64,000 bases of DNA, taken from contig CP073750.1 of the NCBI GenBank assembly GCA_024398135.1, positions 682,001 through 746,000 on the forward strand, read 5' to 3'. A program made the translations under genes and the position numbers. A model generated the notes under the pieces. It was not told the DNA's origin and did not search any database. It saw only the letters and a list, made by a program, of their open reading frames with translations. This document shows, piece after piece, positions 9,260 to 17,001 of this stretch (within the stretch, counting starts at the first letter, position 1; every line of letters starts with the position of its first letter). Origin of the DNA: a bacterium SCSIO 12643 (GTDB taxonomy: Bacteria; Bacteroidota; Bacteroidia; Flavobacteriales_G; Salibacteraceae).

Positions 9260-9445
9260 TTATTTAATCTCTTTATGAACTGTCATTCTCTTAAGAATAG
9301 GATTGTATTTTTTCAATTCCATTCTGTCCGGAGTATTCTTTCTATTCTTAGTAGAGATATAACGAGATGTTCCTGGTAATCCAGAAGCTTTATGCTCTGT
9401 ACACTCAAGTATTACTTGAACTCTATTTCCTTTTTTCTTTGCCAT
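9260..9445 (-). CDS. rpmG: 50S ribosomal protein L33
   Basis: A 61-residue large-subunit protein beginning [19 protein letters not shown] and containing [20 protein letters not shown], the L33 core. Only one cysteine remains, so this is the zinc-free (C-minus) type. It lies between rpmB and the DUF4295 gene with short spacers, in one operon. Confidence 0.97.
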   Translation of the reverse strand: MAKKKGNRVQVILECTEHKASGLPGTSRYISTKNRKNTPDRMELKKYNPILKRMTVHKEIK

Positions 9446-9460
9446 GATTCAATCTCCTTA

Positions 9461-9700
9461 TTATCCTTTATAATAACCTTTTGCTCTTGCTTCTTTCAAA
9501 CAAGCGGTAATTCCTTTTTTGTTGATGGTGCGAATAGCAGAAGTAGAAACTTTTAAAGTAATCCATTTATCCTCTTCCGGAATATAAAATTTCTTTAACT
9601 GAAGATTTGGTTTAAAAACTCTCTTAGTATGTGCACGTGAGTGAGAAACATTGTTTCCCGACATTCTCTTCTTTCCTGTTATTTGACAAATATTAGCCAT
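9461..9700 (-). CDS. rpmB: 50S ribosomal protein L28
   Basis: A 79-residue large-subunit protein. It starts MANICQITGKKRMSGNNVSH and ends KARAKGYYKG, with the conserved TKRVFKPNLQ and ALRTI-like (SAIRTINKKG) segments. It is the first gene of rpmB-rpmG-DUF4295, with its own promoter overlapping the end of pncC. Confidence 0.97.
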   Translation of the reverse strand: MANICQITGKKRMSGNNVSHSRAHTKRVFKPNLQLKKFYIPEEDKWITLKVSTSAIRTINKKGITACLKEARAKGYYKG

Positions 9701-9741
9701 CTTTTCTTCTTGTTATAATTCACCCTACTTATAAGGGGCTG

Positions 9742-9774
9742 CAAATATACAACATTTATTTTGATTTTTTCAAA
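9742..9774 (-). promoter_or_regulatory. Ribosomal operon promoter (TTTG-N21-TATATTTG)
   Basis: The minus-strand -7 element TATATTTG (9742-9749) is preceded by TTTG at 9771-9774, a 21-base spacing, close to the Bacteroidota optimum. The -33 box lies inside the 3' end of pncC, so the ribosomal operon can be transcribed independently of the polysaccharide cluster. Confidence 0.65.
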
Positions 9775-10244
9775 TCCTTTTTTAATTCTTTTAAAAGTAA
9801 TTCTAATGCACTTTGTGTTGCTTGTTTTATAACAGACTTTCGATCACCCAAAAACACATATTTAATAGCGTACACATCTGATTTAGAAGCCAGTCCTACC
9901 CAAACAGTTCCTACAGGTTTTTCCTCTGAGCCTCCAGATGGTCCCGCAATTCCGGTAGTCGAGATAGCGTAATCCGTTTGCATCAATCGTCTGACTCCAT
10001 CCGCCATACTCTTTGCAACAGGTTCACTTACCGCACCATAATTAGACAAGTCTTTACTATCTACTCCAAGAACACGTTCTTTAATTTCGTTAGAATAAGA
10101 TACGACCGAACCTAAATAATATTCAGAACTACCACTTGAAGAAGTGATTTGACCAGCTATATTACCTCCGGTACAACTTTCCGCTGTAGAAATGAATACT
10201 CTCTTACCAATTAAAAGTTTATGTAATTTAATTTTAACATCCAC
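9756..10244 (-). CDS. pncC: CinA-family nicotinamide-nucleotide amidohydrolase
   Basis: A 162-residue stand-alone CinA C-terminal domain, which deamidates nicotinamide mononucleotide to nicotinate mononucleotide in NAD salvage. Motifs are STAESCTGGNIAGQIT, VVSYSNEIKERVLGV and ISTTGIAGPSGGSEEKPVGT. The start is a GTG at 10242-10244, three bases after the stop of the aminotransferase gene; no in-frame ATG is available nearby. It sits directly at the downstream end of the polysaccharide cluster and may be co-transcribed with it, although its function is unrelated. Confidence 0.9.
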   Translation of the reverse strand: MDVKIKLHKLLIGKRVFISTAESCTGGNIAGQITSSSGSSEYYLGSVVSYSNEIKERVLGVDSKDLSNYGAVSEPVAKSMADGVRRLMQTDYAISTTGIAGPSGGSEEKPVGTVWVGLASKSDVYAIKYVFLGDRKSVIKQATQSALELLLKELKKDLKKSK

Positions 10245-10247
10245 CTG

Positions 10248-11432
10248 TTAGGCAATTTTGGACATCGTAACACCTTTATCATCTTCATGAGAGCCATTAA
10301 AGACCTCTCTAATAATACCAACAACTCTATTTAAATCACTCTGAGTCAAATTAGAACCGGATGGCAAACACAGACCATGCTGAAAAAGATTCTCGGCTAC
10401 TCCATTTCCATAGTATTCTGCATACTTATAAACTGGTTGCATATGAAGTGGCTTCCATAACGGTCTGGATTCAATATTATCAGCATCAAGTGTAAGACGA
10501 ATTCTCTCTCTCGTAACACCATTAGACAACTTTGGCTCAACAACTATTGCGGTTAACCATCTATTTGAAAAATGTCCATCAGGTTCCATTAAAAATGATA
10601 AACCTGGAAGGTCATTTAACTTCTCATAGTAAAAGTCAAAATTAGCCCTTCTTTGCTGCACTCTCTTGTCTAAGACTTTCATTTGTCCGACTCCAATTGC
10701 GGCACAAATGTTCGAAATTCTATAATTGTATCCAATTTGTGAATGTTGATAATGAGGCGCATTATCTTTTGCTTGAGTAGCTAAAAATCTAGCTTGGGAA
10801 ATAGTATGCCAATCATTACTTAATAAGGCACCACCACCACTTGTAGTAATAATTTTATTTCCATTAAAACTCATTATTCCCATTCTTCCGAATGAGCCGC
10901 ATTTCTTACCTAAATAGGTTGACCCGGCTGCTTCAGCTGCATCCTCAATAATAGGGATATCAAATTCCATTGATATGTTTTCCAATTCTGTCATTTTAGC
11001 AGGCATTCCATACAAATGCACCACAATAATCGCTTTCGGCTTCTTCCCCTTTGCTATTTTATCAACAACAACTTGCCTAACAACTTCAGGGTCAATATTC
11101 CACGTATTACTTTCAGAATCAATAAATATAGGTTTCGCTCCAAGATATGTAATAGGGTTTGCAGATGCTGCAAAGGTCATAGATTGACAAATAACCTCAT
11201 CACCTCTCTTCACTCCTAAATTCACCAAAGCCAGATGTAAAGCACCAGTTCCAGAAGCTAAAGCAGCAGCATCATGCACATTAAAATACTTCGCTAAATC
11301 TTTTTCAAATTGATGAATAGCTGGCCCAGCAGGAGCCACCCAATTATTTTCAAATGCATCCTTTACATTTTCTAACTCTTCATCCCCCATGTGAGGCGAT
11401 GATAACCATATCTTTGGATTTTGAATACTCAT
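10248..11432 (-). CDS. DegT/DnrJ/EryC1/StrS-type sugar aminotransferase (PglE-like)
   Basis: A PLP-dependent enzyme expected to aminate a nucleotide 4-keto sugar. It has 394 residues. The PLP lysine is Lys193 in SFNGNKIITTSGGG, and the PLP-pyridine aspartate is Asp164 in IIEDAAEAAG. The opening IWLSSPHMGDEE is typical of the PglE/WcfR branch. The next genes upstream are a NeuD/PglD-like acetyltransferase and a PglC-like phosphosugar transferase, so by analogy with Campylobacter PglC-D-E it probably makes the 4-amino precursor of a bacillosamine- or AAT-Gal-type first sugar. The expected 4,6-dehydratase (PglF) is not in the window. The exact sugar is inference. Confidence 0.85.
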   Translation of the reverse strand: MSIQNPKIWLSSPHMGDEELENVKDAFENNWVAPAGPAIHQFEKDLAKYFNVHDAAALASGTGALHLALVNLGVKRGDEVICQSMTFAASANPITYLGAKPIFIDSESNTWNIDPEVVRQVVVDKIAKGKKPKAIIVVHLYGMPAKMTELENISMEFDIPIIEDAAEAAGSTYLGKKCGSFGRMGIMSFNGNKIITTSGGGALLSNDWHTISQARFLATQAKDNAPHYQHSQIGYNYRISNICAAIGVGQMKVLDKRVQQRRANFDFYYEKLNDLPGLSFLMEPDGHFSNRWLTAIVVEPKLSNGVTRERIRLTLDADNIESRPLWKPLHMQPVYKYAEYYGNGVAENLFQHGLCLPSGSNLTQSDLNRVVGIIREVFNGSHEDDKGVTMSKIA

Positions 11433-11504
11433 ATTTTACACTTAGGTTCGATACAAATAAACAAATAATCTTTAAAACGTCTAAGGGTTAGTTTAACATA
11501 TTAC

Positions 11505-12149
11505 CTAAATATTCAAAACCCTTCCCGGGTTACCTACTACAGTCACTTTATTAGGGACATCTCTAATTATAACTGCGCCCGCTCCCACTGTTACCCATTC
11601 ACCTATCTTTTTTTGATTGATAATTGTAGCCGAAGTCCCTACATAAACACCTTCACTAAAAAATGTTTCTCCTGAAATATTTACATTCGGCATAAATGAG
11701 CAATAATTCTTTATAACTGCATCATGACCTACCGTACAACATAGATTTAGCGTAACAAAATCACCTAGCTCAAAATTTTCAGTTAAAATACAACCAGCTG
11801 TTATAATACAGCCATTTCCCATTTTATAGTTCTCACCGATTTCAACATTTGGATGTATTAATGTTGGATAAGACAGCATTGTATTTTGATTGAGTTGTAC
11901 CAAAACATCTTTTTTCACCTTCGGACTTCCAACACCCAAAACCAAGCTAATAGAATCTTTTACCATTTTTAAGTCTTCAATTCCTCCCAAAACTTCGTAG
12001 CCATTTACAAGAGTACCTTTTTCATGACCATCATCAAAGAAACCAATAAAATCCCATTTTTTCTCTACCCTATTAATCTGGTTGATGAGCATTAATACCT
12101 CTCTACCGAAGCCACCTGCTCCAAAAACCGCAATTCTATTCATAGCCAT
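11505..12149 (-). CDS. NeuD/PglD-family sugar N- or O-acetyltransferase
   Basis: A 214-residue cytoplasmic acyltransferase. The N-terminus has a Rossmann-like nucleotide-sugar-binding motif, VFGAGGFGREVL. The C-terminal half is a left-handed beta-helix of hexapeptide repeats with the probable catalytic His in TVGHDAVI, ending GNPGRVL. This layout matches PglD/NeuD/PerB enzymes. The neighbours (aminotransferase on one side, phosphosugar transferase on the other, 5 bases away) support N-acetylation of a UDP-4-amino sugar. ATG codons two residues apart are both possible starts; the longer is given. Confidence 0.85.
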   Translation of the reverse strand: MAMNRIAVFGAGGFGREVLMLINQINRVEKKWDFIGFFDDGHEKGTLVNGYEVLGGIEDLKMVKDSISLVLGVGSPKVKKDVLVQLNQNTMLSYPTLIHPNVEIGENYKMGNGCIITAGCILTENFELGDFVTLNLCCTVGHDAVIKNYCSFMPNVNISGETFFSEGVYVGTSATIINQKKIGEWVTVGAGAVIIRDVPNKVTVVGNPGRVLNI

Positions 12150-12154
12150 CTTAT

Positions 12155-12760
12155 TTAATTATTACCTTTAAATTTAGTTGTCGTTGCCATACCAGGTGCT
12201 GTAATACCATGTGATGCGATAACTTTATACAATGTTTTGTACAAGATAATAATATCAAACTTCAAACTCACATTTTTTACATAATAAACATCATGTTTGA
12301 ACTTATCCTCCCAGGAAATCGTATTTCTACCATTTACTTGTGCCCACCCCGTAATTCCAGGGCGAATCGTATGTCTTAACCTTTGCTCTTCGTTATATAG
12401 TTCCAAATACTCTACTAATAGAGGTCTTGGACCAATTAAACTCATATCACCTTTAATAACATTAAGTAATTGCGGAATCTCATCCAACGAAGTTTTTCTA
12501 ACAAACTTTCCAATTTTAGTAAGCCTTTCAGAATCTGGAAGTAAATTACCTTCATCATCACGCTTATCATTCATCGTTCTAAATTTGATCACCTTAAATA
12601 TCCGTTCATTCTTACCCGGTCTAGCCTGAAAAAAGAATGGCTTACCACTATTAGCAATAAATAATGCTACCATAACAATTAAAAACACTGGTAATAGCAG
12701 AACAAACCCAATTAGTGAGAGCATAAAATCAAAAGCTGGCTTAAATATATTCTTATACAT
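12155..12760 (-). CDS. Short priming phosphoglycosyl transferase (PglC/WbaP-C type)
   Basis: Transfers a sugar phosphate from a UDP-sugar to undecaprenyl phosphate, which starts repeat-unit assembly at the inner membrane. At 201 residues it is the minimal monotopic form. It has an N-terminal hydrophobic re-entrant helix (FDFMLSLIGFVLLLPVFLI), KFRTM, the catalytic Asp-Glu in TSLDEIPQLLNV, and GPRPLLVEYLELY. The acetyltransferase and aminotransferase directly downstream suggest a diNAcBac-like substrate. A second, larger enzyme of this superfamily is at the right end of the window. Confidence 0.92.
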   Translation of the reverse strand: MYKNIFKPAFDFMLSLIGFVLLLPVFLIVMVALFIANSGKPFFFQARPGKNERIFKVIKFRTMNDKRDDEGNLLPDSERLTKIGKFVRKTSLDEIPQLLNVIKGDMSLIGPRPLLVEYLELYNEEQRLRHTIRPGITGWAQVNGRNTISWEDKFKHDVYYVKNVSLKFDIIILYKTLYKVIASHGITAPGMATTTKFKGNN

Positions 12761-12764
12761 CTCC

Positions 12765-14003
12765 TTATTTAATAATTTGGTTTAGGGAATCTAAATATTT
12801 ATTAGCAATTACTTTGCGATCAAAATGTTTCTTAGCATATGAATATCCATTTTCACCTTGTTCACTTAATTTATCATTTGAATAATCCAAGAACTTGCGA
12901 ACTACCTTCTCAATTTCTAAGCTATTTTCTGGCTCGGCATATAATCCACATTCTGCATTTTCTACCAATTCCCGACTTACACCATCTATCAAAAGTAAAA
13001 TTGGCTTCTTACACGCCATATAGTCGAATGTTTTATTGGAGTAGATAGTTTTAAACGTATCGACCTTCTTCAATACAGATGTTCCAATATCTGAAGCCAA
13101 AATGTATTTAAATACTTCACTTTTTGAAACAGGGTCCCTAAATACAATATTTTCTAATCCTCTTTTTTTAGTTTCTTCAACTAGCATATCTTTTTGCATT
13201 CCAGAACCAATTAACTGAAAAATCACGGAAGTATCTTTAAGTAATTCAGCAGCATCAACCAACTGAATTAGATGGTTCGCCACACCATGCGCCCCAACGT
13301 AAGTAATTACACATTTATCCTGAAATCCTAAATCCTTCTTAAACTGTATCGCGTCAAAACGCTTTAAGAGTTCATCCGATAACTGAAAATCAGCAGCATT
13401 TGGTAACATAATTACCTTTGACTTTGACACCTTCTTTTCTTCTATTAATTTCTTTTGAAAAGCGGGAGTAAGCGTATTAATCAAACTAGCCCTTTCATAA
13501 ATAAAGTTTTCAAACCAAAAGGCGAATTTAATAAGTAGTTTATTTGTCAACACTCCAGTATCAATAGCCGATTCAGGCCATAAATCTCTAATTTCAAATG
13601 CAAATGGAATTCTTTTGATTTTTGAAATGACATAAGCTGTAATTCCAACAAATAGCGGAGGACTTGTAACCACTATTACATCGAATTTCCCTTTTGTCTT
13701 AAACAATCCAGCCCAGATACTACTGAAAACAAACGAAAAATAAGCCCACATCCTTCCAATAAAGTTTACATTATAGGCCTCGGAAACATGACAACGAACA
13801 ATGTTTACTTTTTCGTGTTGATCTTTAAAAAACCATTTATTCCTATAACGGTCTGCTTTTTTTCCTGTAGCATAATGCACCATTCCAGCTAAAACAGTTA
13901 CCTCATGTCCTAACTCAGTCCATTCTTTGGTCATTTCATTAAACCTGGAACCTCCACCGTCATCTTTTTCAAGAAAATACTGGTGAATTAATAATATTTT
14001 CAT
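12765..14003 (-). CDS. Glycosyltransferase family 4 protein (WbuB-like)
   Basis: A 412-residue GT-B fold transferase beginning MKILLIHQYFLEKDDGGGSR. The glycine-rich acceptor-side opening, the IRDLWPES motif and the C-terminal EX7E-like region (SNKTFDYMACKKPILL) are typical of the WbuB/WcaL group, which often acts directly after a priming transferase. Its neighbour 4 bases downstream is exactly such a transferase, so it may add the second sugar. Its 5' end overlaps the heparinase-like gene by 35 bases, an unusually long coding overlap. Confidence 0.88.
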   Translation of the reverse strand: MKILLIHQYFLEKDDGGGSRFNEMTKEWTELGHEVTVLAGMVHYATGKKADRYRNKWFFKDQHEKVNIVRCHVSEAYNVNFIGRMWAYFSFVFSSIWAGLFKTKGKFDVIVVTSPPLFVGITAYVISKIKRIPFAFEIRDLWPESAIDTGVLTNKLLIKFAFWFENFIYERASLINTLTPAFQKKLIEEKKVSKSKVIMLPNAADFQLSDELLKRFDAIQFKKDLGFQDKCVITYVGAHGVANHLIQLVDAAELLKDTSVIFQLIGSGMQKDMLVEETKKRGLENIVFRDPVSKSEVFKYILASDIGTSVLKKVDTFKTIYSNKTFDYMACKKPILLLIDGVSRELVENAECGLYAEPENSLEIEKVVRKFLDYSNDKLSEQGENGYSYAKKHFDRKVIANKYLDSLNQIIK

Positions 14004-15879
14004 CGATCGTTATTTCAGTTTTAAAATACTTCCCCGAGCTTTCTAATTCGAGCTGTTTGAATGGTGTTAACATACCATATTGAACAGCATTCCAGCCATC
14101 TTTATCGGAATATTGCATTAATTCCCCATTCGTATCGTAGGTCTTCAAAGAAATGAACTTTTCATATCTTGACAAATAATTCCAGTGTAATTTTACATTA
14201 TTATCATTCGTATCACCTAAAACTTCATCCTCTACAATCCAATTCAGCTGACCTTTTACTTTATTTATTTTTCTCGATATCCAAATCCCGCCAGTTTCTT
14301 CTTTAAATCCAAAGTATTTCCCCGAATATGAAAATACATGATCCTCCTCTTCCAAAAGGTTTTCTGTTCGCTTAATCCAATTGTACCAAATGAACCTATC
14401 TCCCTTAAACATTTGATCATACCTTCCAATTTGAATGCTATTGTGTCCTCCAGTACCAAAAAAGAAATCTACATACTTTTTCTCCGTATTATACTTATAG
14501 GTTCCAGGATCAAAAAAAACATTATGCCCTGACACGTGTATATCTAAATGTAATTGATCACTTTGCGCAGGTCTATTTATATAACAAGGATTATTGATAA
14601 CCGTAGTAGTTACATCATCTTTAATTACATATTGACCAGCTATTTCGAATTCCTTGATATGCGAATTAGATTCATAATTCTGCATCTTACTTCCATTCGT
14701 TAATCCATACCATTGTGCATCTGTATACAGGGATTCTTCTATAGGTAAGTCTAACAAAATTCTTAATGCCTGCAATTGAGGTCTAAAATCCCTAAAATGT
14801 TGATCTGAAAATGGAAAAAACAATGCGCCATCATTTTGTCCATAATTGGGTAACCACCCCGTTTCTCTTTGACATAACTCAGATAAAAACTCAACACTTT
14901 TAACGGCCCTTTCAATCACAACTTTCGAGAAGGACTCCTTGTGCTTTCTTGCTGTCAATATTCCCCATGTCATTAGTTGTATAACCACTCTATGGTAGTT
15001 ATGACTATACTGCAAAAAACCTCCATCTTTATACAGCTGATAAACTATTTCAGTTTCAAACCATTTTTTTCCTTTTATACTCCAACTCTTAGCATTTGGA
15101 ATAAATGGGAACCATTTACCAATCATATATAGCGCCAACGTTTCAGTAATCGCGTGATTATTTCTAACTGCTATCCTAGAAAAGTTTATGTTGTTAAATA
15201 TATGATGGTAGTGTGCATATATGGAATCGATTATTTTGTCAAATAACTTTTGTGTTAAATACTCGCTATTTCTATAATAAAACAATGCATAGGACCAATT
15301 AAATATACGTATACTCATTTCCTGACTACACTTATATTGAGGACCGAAATTTACAGGGTTATGATCAATAAAACTCTCTATCTCATTGAATATAAAATCA
15401 TCTTGACTTTCTCCTGTTTGTTTTTCGTACTTAATCAAACTATAAACGAAGGAAAATCTAGCTTTTTCCCAAACATATTTTATATCTCCTATTTCAGAAG
15501 AAAAATCATTTATTTCAGTAAAGTGTTTCTGAGGATAAACATAACCACTTATTGGGTGTTTGGCCCAATTGGAAATTTTTATCCATTGGTGACCAAAAAA
15601 AAGTATTTCACCAGCTTTTATTCGTTGGACAGTTCTTTTTAAATTTTCTAATTGTTGATCGTCATAAGAAGATACAGATAAATTATTAAAATCAATAAAA
15701 AAATCAGATTCAAACCCTCTCCAATTATCAAGTGTAGGCTTCTCAAAAGGAGGAAACGAGGTTGGGAATTTTTTTTTTATCAATCCAAGTTTTGAACCCA
15801 ATAAATATCCAACACGAAAACTAACGTAACGCCATCCCATGTTGGTAAACAACTGTAATATTAACCTTAAACTCCTCAA
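13969..15879 (-). CDS. Heparinase II/III-like protein of polysaccharide cluster
   Basis: A 636-residue protein. The N-terminal half is an alpha/alpha-toroid (RNNHAITETLALYMIGKWF, FLQYSHNYHRVVIQLM) and the C-terminal half a heparinase II/III beta-sandwich (QLHLDIHVSGHNVFFDPGTY, FFFGTGGHNSIQIG). These are lyase-fold motifs. No signal peptide is visible. Such proteins occur inside O-antigen/EPS clusters together with a two-domain oxidoreductase, as here, where they may modify or trim glycan; catalysis is unproven. The start is a TTG overlapping the wecB TGA (TTGA at 15876-15879). An ATG at 15838-15840 would remove 13 residues that look like family sequence. Confidence 0.8.
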   Translation of the reverse strand: MRSLRLILQLFTNMGWRYVSFRVGYLLGSKLGLIKKKFPTSFPPFEKPTLDNWRGFESDFFIDFNNLSVSSYDDQQLENLKRTVQRIKAGEILFFGHQWIKISNWAKHPISGYVYPQKHFTEINDFSSEIGDIKYVWEKARFSFVYSLIKYEKQTGESQDDFIFNEIESFIDHNPVNFGPQYKCSQEMSIRIFNWSYALFYYRNSEYLTQKLFDKIIDSIYAHYHHIFNNINFSRIAVRNNHAITETLALYMIGKWFPFIPNAKSWSIKGKKWFETEIVYQLYKDGGFLQYSHNYHRVVIQLMTWGILTARKHKESFSKVVIERAVKSVEFLSELCQRETGWLPNYGQNDGALFFPFSDQHFRDFRPQLQALRILLDLPIEESLYTDAQWYGLTNGSKMQNYESNSHIKEFEIAGQYVIKDDVTTTVINNPCYINRPAQSDQLHLDIHVSGHNVFFDPGTYKYNTEKKYVDFFFGTGGHNSIQIGRYDQMFKGDRFIWYNWIKRTENLLEEEDHVFSYSGKYFGFKEETGGIWISRKINKVKGQLNWIVEDEVLGDTNDNNVKLHWNYLSRYEKFISLKTYDTNGELMQYSDKDGWNAVQYGMLTPFKQLELESSGKYFKTEITIDENIINSPVFS

Positions 15880-16967
15880 TTCGTTAATTGCAACAAATGA
15901 TCAATAATTCGTTCAGCAGTTCCACCATCCCATAATTCCGGAACGCCTCCTTTTTTCCAATCTCCAGCAAACAATTTTTTCATGGCTGGTGCTATTGCCT
16001 CAGGGTTAACACCTAATAACTCATTGGTCCCGATAGCAATTGTTTCAGGTCTTTCGGTATTATCTCTTAAAGTCATGCAAGGAACACCCATTACTGTTGT
16101 TTCCTCGGTAATTCCACCCGAATCAGTTATTACTGCCTTAGCATTCTCTACCAAATAATTAAACTCTAAATAACCAAGGGGATCGATCATATAAAGTTTA
16201 GGGTAACTTATTCCCATTCTTTCAAGAATCTTTTTTGTTCGAGGATGAACCGGAAAAACCAATGGTAGATCATGACTTGTTTTCACAATTGAAGCAATCA
16301 ACTGTTTTAAAGTACTTTCTTCATCAACATTAGCTGGTCTATGTAATGTCATTACTATATAGTCTCCTTTAGACAAATCCAACTCGTCCCAAATTGGAGG
16401 AGCCATAAACCTTGGTCTTTGTTTCAAAAGAGTGTCAATCATTGTATTTCCTACAAAGAATATTTTATCCTCATTAACTCCTGATTTAATTAAATTATCT
16501 CCTGCTAACTTGGTAGTGGTAAAAAAATAGTCTGTGATACTATCAGTAACCATTCTATTTATTTCTTCCGGCATTGAAATATCACCTGAACGTATTCCCG
16601 CTTCAACATGAGCCACTTTGACATGCAGTTTTTTCGCTGCAATCGAACAAGCCATTGTTGATGTAACATCACCAACTACTAGGCATAAATCGGTTGATTC
16701 TTTCATTAACAGCCCCTCATATCCTACCATAATTTTCGCAGTCTGTTCAGCTTGAGTTCCACCTCCTGCTTCAAGGTTAATGTGCGGCTTAGGAATATTA
16801 AGTTGCTCAAAAAAAGCACCACTCATATTCTTGTCATAGTGTTGGCCAGTATGGACTAATCTAAATGAAATCTCTTTACCTAACTTCATTTGCTTCTGAA
16901 TCGCATGAACTATTGGGGCAATTTTCATAAAATTTGGCCTTGCACCAGCAATTAAATCAATTTTCAT
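15876..16967 (-). CDS. wecB: UDP-N-acetylglucosamine 2-epimerase (non-hydrolysing)
   Basis: Interconverts UDP-GlcNAc and UDP-ManNAc, or a 3-acylamido-uronic acid version as WbpI does. It has 363 residues. Family motifs are GARPNFMKIAPI at the start, HTGQHYDKNMS, HVEAGIRSGD, PEEINRMVTDSI, TLHRPANVDE and the UDP-binding SGGITEE. With a nucleotide-sugar dehydrogenase in the same cluster it could feed a ManNAcA-type residue. Which epimerisation takes place cannot be decided from motifs. It is translationally coupled to the next gene. Confidence 0.9.
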   Translation of the reverse strand: MKIDLIAGARPNFMKIAPIVHAIQKQMKLGKEISFRLVHTGQHYDKNMSGAFFEQLNIPKPHINLEAGGGTQAEQTAKIMVGYEGLLMKESTDLCLVVGDVTSTMACSIAAKKLHVKVAHVEAGIRSGDISMPEEINRMVTDSITDYFFTTTKLAGDNLIKSGVNEDKIFFVGNTMIDTLLKQRPRFMAPPIWDELDLSKGDYIVMTLHRPANVDEESTLKQLIASIVKTSHDLPLVFPVHPRTKKILERMGISYPKLYMIDPLGYLEFNYLVENAKAVITDSGGITEETTVMGVPCMTLRDNTERPETIAIGTNELLGVNPEAIAPAMKKLFAGDWKKGGVPELWDGGTAERIIDHLLQLTN

Positions 16968-17001
16968 CCTCTAAAATTTTCGGTTATTTAATATGAATTC
17001 T

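Noticed and set aside
8999-9379. 126-residue plus-strand frame over the ribosomal operon
   Set aside because: It covers a terminator and the antisense of DUF4295 and rpmG; its sequence has no family features, and the minus-strand genes are certain.
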